A stretch of DNA of 25,646 nucleotides from Azolla pinnata (lineage: Eukaryota > Streptophyta > Polypodiopsida > Salviniales > Salviniaceae). Location: the NCBI GenBank assembly GCA_037176905.1, contig JBBBWG010000304.1, positions 1 to 25,646 on the forward strand, in the 5' to 3' direction. The translations under genes and the position numbers were made by a program. This document shows, piece after piece, positions 21,028 through 25,646 of this stretch. The notes beneath the pieces are model-generated. The model saw nothing but the letters and a program-made list of their open reading frames with translations. It made no database searches and was not told where the DNA came from. The stretch's first letter is position 1. The number at the start of each line of letters is the position of its first letter.

Positions 21028-24000
21028 TTACGGATTACGGTTCGGACAGTTATTAGCCCAGTGAGATGTTTCTCCACACACAAAACAACTACCATTAACT
21101 GACGTTTCACCTGTGGCCCTGACAAATGCGCCTCTTCCCTCTGTATTCTCCCTCCCACTTCCCCTTTTGTTTGCTCTTCCTCCACGGCTGCTGCCAGTAC
21201 TGCCGCTGGTTTGTGCGTTCGCCCTACTTGTGTTTGCATTTCTTGTATTTCTATTCACTCTGCTAGCGTTTTCTATCGTTTCTGATTGTGGTTCCCACCT
21301 ACACACAGCAAACGGAAAAAATTTAGCACAAGCAACCAAAATGTGCAATGAAACGCACCCATATATCTTCTGCATGTATGTACTGACAAAAAGAAATTGC
21401 AACTGTTCTTGGCACATCGGTAGAAGCGTTTTCCACGGTTACTCTCTGTTTGAGCTGTGAGCACAGAGCATACTTCTCCACAATGGCATACAACTGAATC
21501 TATCAAAATTCCCACCAAAAAGCTTTTATCAGAAAAATCCCCGCAAGAATCGACCTTTTGCTCAGAGTCTATACAGAGAAAGATACCAGTTTGGGTTCGT
21601 AAATTCGATCTTTGATCTTGTGCGGTGTTACGGTTTTCACCTTGCCTAATATTACTTGGCACACCGGAGTTCAATGCTCTGTTAGCCACACCTGTTGACC
21701 TTCGACCTTGTGCAGGGGTGCGGTTTTCATTTTGCCTACTACCGTTTTGCCCTCTGCTGTTTGCAGACGTCCCACCTCCACCTAAAGACGAAAATGATTT
21801 GTCACAACCAAAAGTCTACAAGCATCAACTAAGTGATAATAATACAGAAACATGAATTGATTGGCATATACCTGTCCCACAAAATTCTATTAATTCCTTC
21901 AGAATGGTGTCACAACCTCCGACACAACCTGCATGTTATCGAAATATACCACCACCATCAAACCTTAACAGTACATTGTTCCGTTCAAGCATCACTGTTT
22001 TAGAATTCCAGACTAGTAATAATTCAGAACACTACAAAAATTGCAAATAAAAATCCGTGACGGAACCTGCATACTCTGTGCCATATTGAGGAGGTATTTC
22101 TCCTTGCTTGAACTTAAAGTGTATCAGATGTACAGTTCCTGTTTTTAATTCAATGAGGAAAAAGGTCATTAAATTATGAATCCCTGATATTTGATTTATT
22201 GCCGTCCTTCCATTTTTAATCACAGATTACATTTTCCTAACAAGTTTGGCATCCAGCAAAAACAAAAATTTCAGTTAAAAATAATCTAGCACGTTCAAGG
22301 AAAAGTTTTGGGGAAAAATTTCAAATAGAATTTTGATGGCATTTCTTGCTTCCAACCCAAAACCACTTGATTCCATTTCTAGGTAATTTTATACACACCT
22401 GGTCCGCATGTAGAACAAGTCTCCTCCAGAACTGATGCTTCTACCAATGCATTCGGCAACCATATAGCATTCCTGCACTACTATATGGAAGAAAATATTA
22501 GATTTAAAGAGAAAACACTTTCCTATAGCAATGGAACATTTTTTTGATAAATTTTCCAAGAGCAAATTTATCTAGAGGTAGCATGAAGTTGATAATATAA
22601 TCGAAATCACTATTAATAGTCACTACACACAGGTATATGCAATCATCTAGAGCCAATGCATTTGGCAACTATATACATTAGATTTAAAGAGAAAACACTT
22701 TCTTGTAGCAATGGAAGATTTCTGTTGATAAATTTTCCATTAGCAAACTGTCTAGAGGTGCATGACGTTGATATTGTAATAGAAATCACTACTTCTTTCC
22801 AGTACATGGGTATGTGCAATCATCTAGAGAAGTATATGAACCTTGTTTTGCCAGGTATTCTCATGTTATGCATATCTCACGTCACCCAACAATATATTAT
22901 TTATGAACTTATAAGAAGGGTGATACATACATTAGGAAATTGCATGCATCCTACCATCCACTTTCCATCCTGAAACATAATAAGAGATCAAAATATTAAT
23001 TGATATCACCTACTTTATAGGCACACTTTTATGTTACTCCTGACAATATTAAGATTAAAACAACTGCAGACATCATGATCTTGGCTCATGATGTGCTTAC
23101 AACTGCAGGCATCCAAACAATCATAACTGTGTCAACCCCTTAATCAGACCTGGCTTGCTTTCAAGACGCCAAGGACATCTAACTGCAATGACTCATCTGT
23201 GATTATGTAACACACCTTCCACGATTTATAGCCTGCCTTGAATCAATATATCATCTTCGCTGAGCTTGTAAAGATTATAGCTACAGCTATTCTAGCACAT
23301 TGTTACACTCAAATACTGCTTGTGGTATTTCTTGACATGAGGTATACATCTGTAATCTTGTTTGTATGTTTGAGCAAAGGGGGCTTATTCTTTTAATATA
23401 ATCTGAGACTCATTGAGCAGCTCCTAATGTTTTTGTCATGTTGAAAATGTCGGTTTTGTGGAAGTCAAGGCTAAGCATACATAATATGGAAGAATTCATT
23501 GCTATTAGAGAAAAAACATTCTTTTGGAAGTGCTTACTAGGAGTCCTACAAATGCCTTCACCACTTATACTAGATGGAAAGTTTGGATAAAAGCATACTT
23601 AATATCCTATGGGCTTATTTGTAATCTCTGATTAATAAGTTCAGTAGGTTACTCTGGCTTCTTGGCTGCATATCCCAACCTCACCAGTGTCTGGTTACTT
23701 CCTTTCCAGGTGCTATAATATTGAGGTTTACAGCAATGTCTTGAAGGGTACATATAAGTATATCAACATCATATCCACTGACTTCTTTATGGCTTTACAA
23801 GTTACGACAATATAAAGCAGTTACAATCAGGCTGGATATACGGCATTACAAAAAAGTCTTGCATTGTAGCATTATAGATCTCCTAAGGGTTACAGTAGAT
23901 CAGAAATATGAGCAGAGGTAGACGATCTTTGGGACTCTTACTTTCTGGTGAATGACATTCCACTTTACATGCTATGAGTCAATCAGAGGACTACAGAAAT

Positions 24001-25254
24001 AGAACTTCCCAAGTACAATATTGCAAGAGTTACAACAGATTGCCTAATCACATTTGTCGTGCACGTACAAGATAAAGAAGTCACTTAATAGTAATCAGGC
24101 AATCGAAATTCGCTGACTATTTGTACCCCAGCTGTCTAGAACACGGTCTCACAAACCTTGTAATCAAAAGATAAAGGTTATTATCTCCTATCATCAATGG
24201 TTTTGCTGGGAATTTACGTATCTCTTGATATCAAATTCTTTTTGTTATTATTTCTATTCCTGGTTATATTCATTTTGGTTCTTGAAAATGAGACAGTTGA
24301 ATGGAATGTATTGACGGACTGTGGAATGTAATGCTTTGAATGCATTGCTTGTAAATTATCATTATTATATGATTTTGTTGACATCAAATTTCCAAAAAGG
24401 ATCAAATATCAGGTAGGTAAATATTGCAAGAATTTGTTACCATTTCAAGTTTTTGCTATTTTTAGTAATATTGATATTTATCTTAGAATATAGATTATAA
24501 AAAACGGATCTTACAGGTTTTTTCCTCAATATCATATTTCCTTCTTGACAAGAAGGGCAGCTGCGAACTATTCCACCAAAATACCTTTCATCTATTGGCC
24601 GAATGGACCTGCCACCACCACACAGAAAACTTTAAGTTGCATATAAGTAAGCGGACAGTTTTTCCAGTAATAATTCTGAACAAATTACACAAGCACTCTG
24701 CGAGAAATTTATTATTCTGTTCAGTAGAAAATTCAATCCCAACCCTTGCTGCATGACCCTCTAATATTATAACTCCCTTACAAATAAAAACCAGCTCTTA
24801 CAAGAAGTTGAAATGAATAGGTCACTGTGTTAGAGCTATGTATATGAATAGAAGTGCAAATTCATGCTTTGAGGACAAAGTGCCTTGAGGACAAATCCAT
24901 GCTCATCTTAACATGAAATCTTCCCTGTGTAGTCACCAATTGGTCATGCAATACATCGATGAGGATCAAGCTACGAAACAAATTCCCAGTAAATAATTGA
25001 CTAGCTTGCATCATGGTTAAATTAATCAATAAATGCAGATGCTCTGTTTGTCTTCCATAAGGCATTATTACGCTTTGGGAAAAACAGATTTTTACATCAA
25101 CAGAGACAATTACTCTCACAGTGAAGGCCAAAGACACTTGAATTAGTATTCATGCTCCAAGACATAGAAGCTTATGACTAGAGAAAGAAGTAGAAACTTG
25201 CCTCTCAAAGAAAAGCTCCATAGCTTCCAAAAGTTTCTCTTTATGCATCTTTGC
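21028..25254 (-). CDS. TOP3A: DNA topoisomerase 3-alpha, C-terminal part (5' end outside window)
   Basis: Nine exons in transcript order: 25254-25202, 24608-24515, 22969-22931, 22477-22399, 22138-22067, 21928-21872, 21781-21587, 21499-21388 and 21298-21028, giving 323 residues and a stop. Numbered from the first visible residue: end of the catalytic region (KLLEAMELFFERS, about 7-19); zinc finger C35-x2-C38-x18-C57-x5-C63 spread over three exons; second finger C83-x2-C86 with C114-x3-C118; a Gly/Asn/Arg-rich linker (130-196); GRF-type finger (199-240: VVCHCG, GKRFYRC, CNFFLW); a second basic linker; and CCHC knuckle CFVCGETSHWANNC (305-318). This order is characteristic of plant TOP3A. Known role: type IA topoisomerase acting with RecQ helicases and RMI1 to dissolve double Holliday junctions and limit crossovers. 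Intron 25201-24609 uses a GC donor. Catalytic tyrosine and Toprim lie beyond the right edge. Confidence 0.92.
22447..22830. repeat. ~200-bp tandem duplication including part of a TOP3A exon
   Basis: Copy 1 (22447-22649) runs from CCAATGCATTCGGCAACCAT inside the 22477-22399 exon into the flanking intron. Copy 2 (about 22653-22830) repeats CAATGCATTTGGCAACTATA, ATTAGATTTAAAGAGAAAAC, AGCAATGGAA, TTGATAAATTTTCCA and TATGCAATCATCTAGAG-like words in the same order with moderate divergence. Copy 2 therefore carries about 20 bases of relic exon in the intron between the third and fourth visible exons; it lacks the splice acceptor region. Confidence 0.8.
22970..24514 (-). other. TOP3A intron between the second and third visible exons
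   Basis: A 1.5 kb AT-rich intron that joins the two halves of the first zinc finger in phase 0 (RKKP to DGKW). No reading frame over 65 codons and no recognisable element is seen. Confidence 0.7.
24609..25201 (-). other. TOP3A GC-AG intron
   Basis: In transcript direction the exon ends GAGAG and the intron starts GCAAGT, the consensus for the minority GC donor class; it ends GGTGGCAG. Using GC keeps FFER-SIRPIDERYFGG in frame, while the nearest GT (four bases on, GTTTCT) shifts it. Confidence 0.75.
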
Positions 25255-25646
25255 CTGCATTCAGTGAGACGTTTGTTGGTCTGATGTCACATGTATTATT
25301 TACAGAACACTGCCATTGAGATGAAATCTTTAACATAGATACACTTGTGGAAAAGCCACAGCCACTAGGTATGATGTACTTGCAATCCAAGGTATTTTTG
25401 AATAATGCTTCTGAAATCAAGTGTTTATAGATAAACAAACATTCATCAATGGAATGTGGATGAATGTTAGTGCTTATTACATTTTACGATCAACTTTAAT
25501 AGTGCTACCTAGTATATTATTCAACATGCCCAGCAATCTCTTTGAAGCATTGAATGAAAAGACTATCAACAGATATCAGTGCAGCAAATAAATTTCCAGG
25601 TCTCGAAATAGAGGTGACAGAATATATACTAGACTTCCTTATATAA
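25255..25646 (-). other. TOP3A intron continuing past the window edge
   Basis: No further TOP3A exon is recognised upstream of the acceptor at 25256-25255. The short open frames here show no family resemblance. Confidence 0.6.

Overview
The window looks like nuclear DNA of a land plant, most likely a seed plant. It carries three intron-rich protein genes whose products match plant families, in a low-GC background full of degenerate transposon remnants and local tandem duplications. I cannot name the species from sequence alone. No bacterial operon, CRISPR array, tRNA or rRNA was seen.

Layout: (1) 1-3120 is repeat-rich. It starts with a probable minus-strand LTR-retrotransposon remnant (primer-binding-site match at 1002-1012). 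Next comes a diverged tandem array of ~150-190 bp units (about 1545-2371, with one more unit at 2890-3075), interrupted by a ~185 bp block present twice (2511-2880). (2) 3121-9721, plus strand: a complete six-exon GOT1-type vesicle-transport gene (140 aa) whose fourth intron is 5.7 kb long and holds a decayed LINE plus tandem repeats. (3) 9722-11774: GOT1 3' flank, a possible small minus-strand membrane-protein ORF (10297-10548), and a minisatellite of about 16 units of ~44 bp leading up to the next gene. (4) 11775-19044, plus strand: a complete eight-exon TAF12 gene (TFIID/SAGA subunit, 614 aa) with long polyglutamine tracts and a C-terminal histone fold; its 2.8 kb fifth intron holds a second copy of the same LINE family. 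(5) 19045-21027: intergenic. (6) 21028-25254, minus strand: the last nine exons seen of a topoisomerase 3-alpha gene (323 C-terminal residues), with zinc-finger, GRF and CCHC modules. The gene runs off the right edge and converges on TAF12.

The three genes serve unrelated housekeeping roles (ER-Golgi transport, transcription initiation, recombination-intermediate processing), as is usual for plant gene neighbourhoods. Exon limits were worked out by eye from reading-frame continuity, GT/AG (once GC/AG) borders and remembered family sequences, and have not been checked against transcripts. The most notable signals are the ATG-free CAA/CUUC minisatellite before TAF12, the repeat-derived sequence abutting the GOT1 start, a frame-enforced GC-AG intron and a partial exon duplication in TOP3A, and related antisense LINE remnants in introns of two neighbouring genes. 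I found no convincing new multi-gene system.
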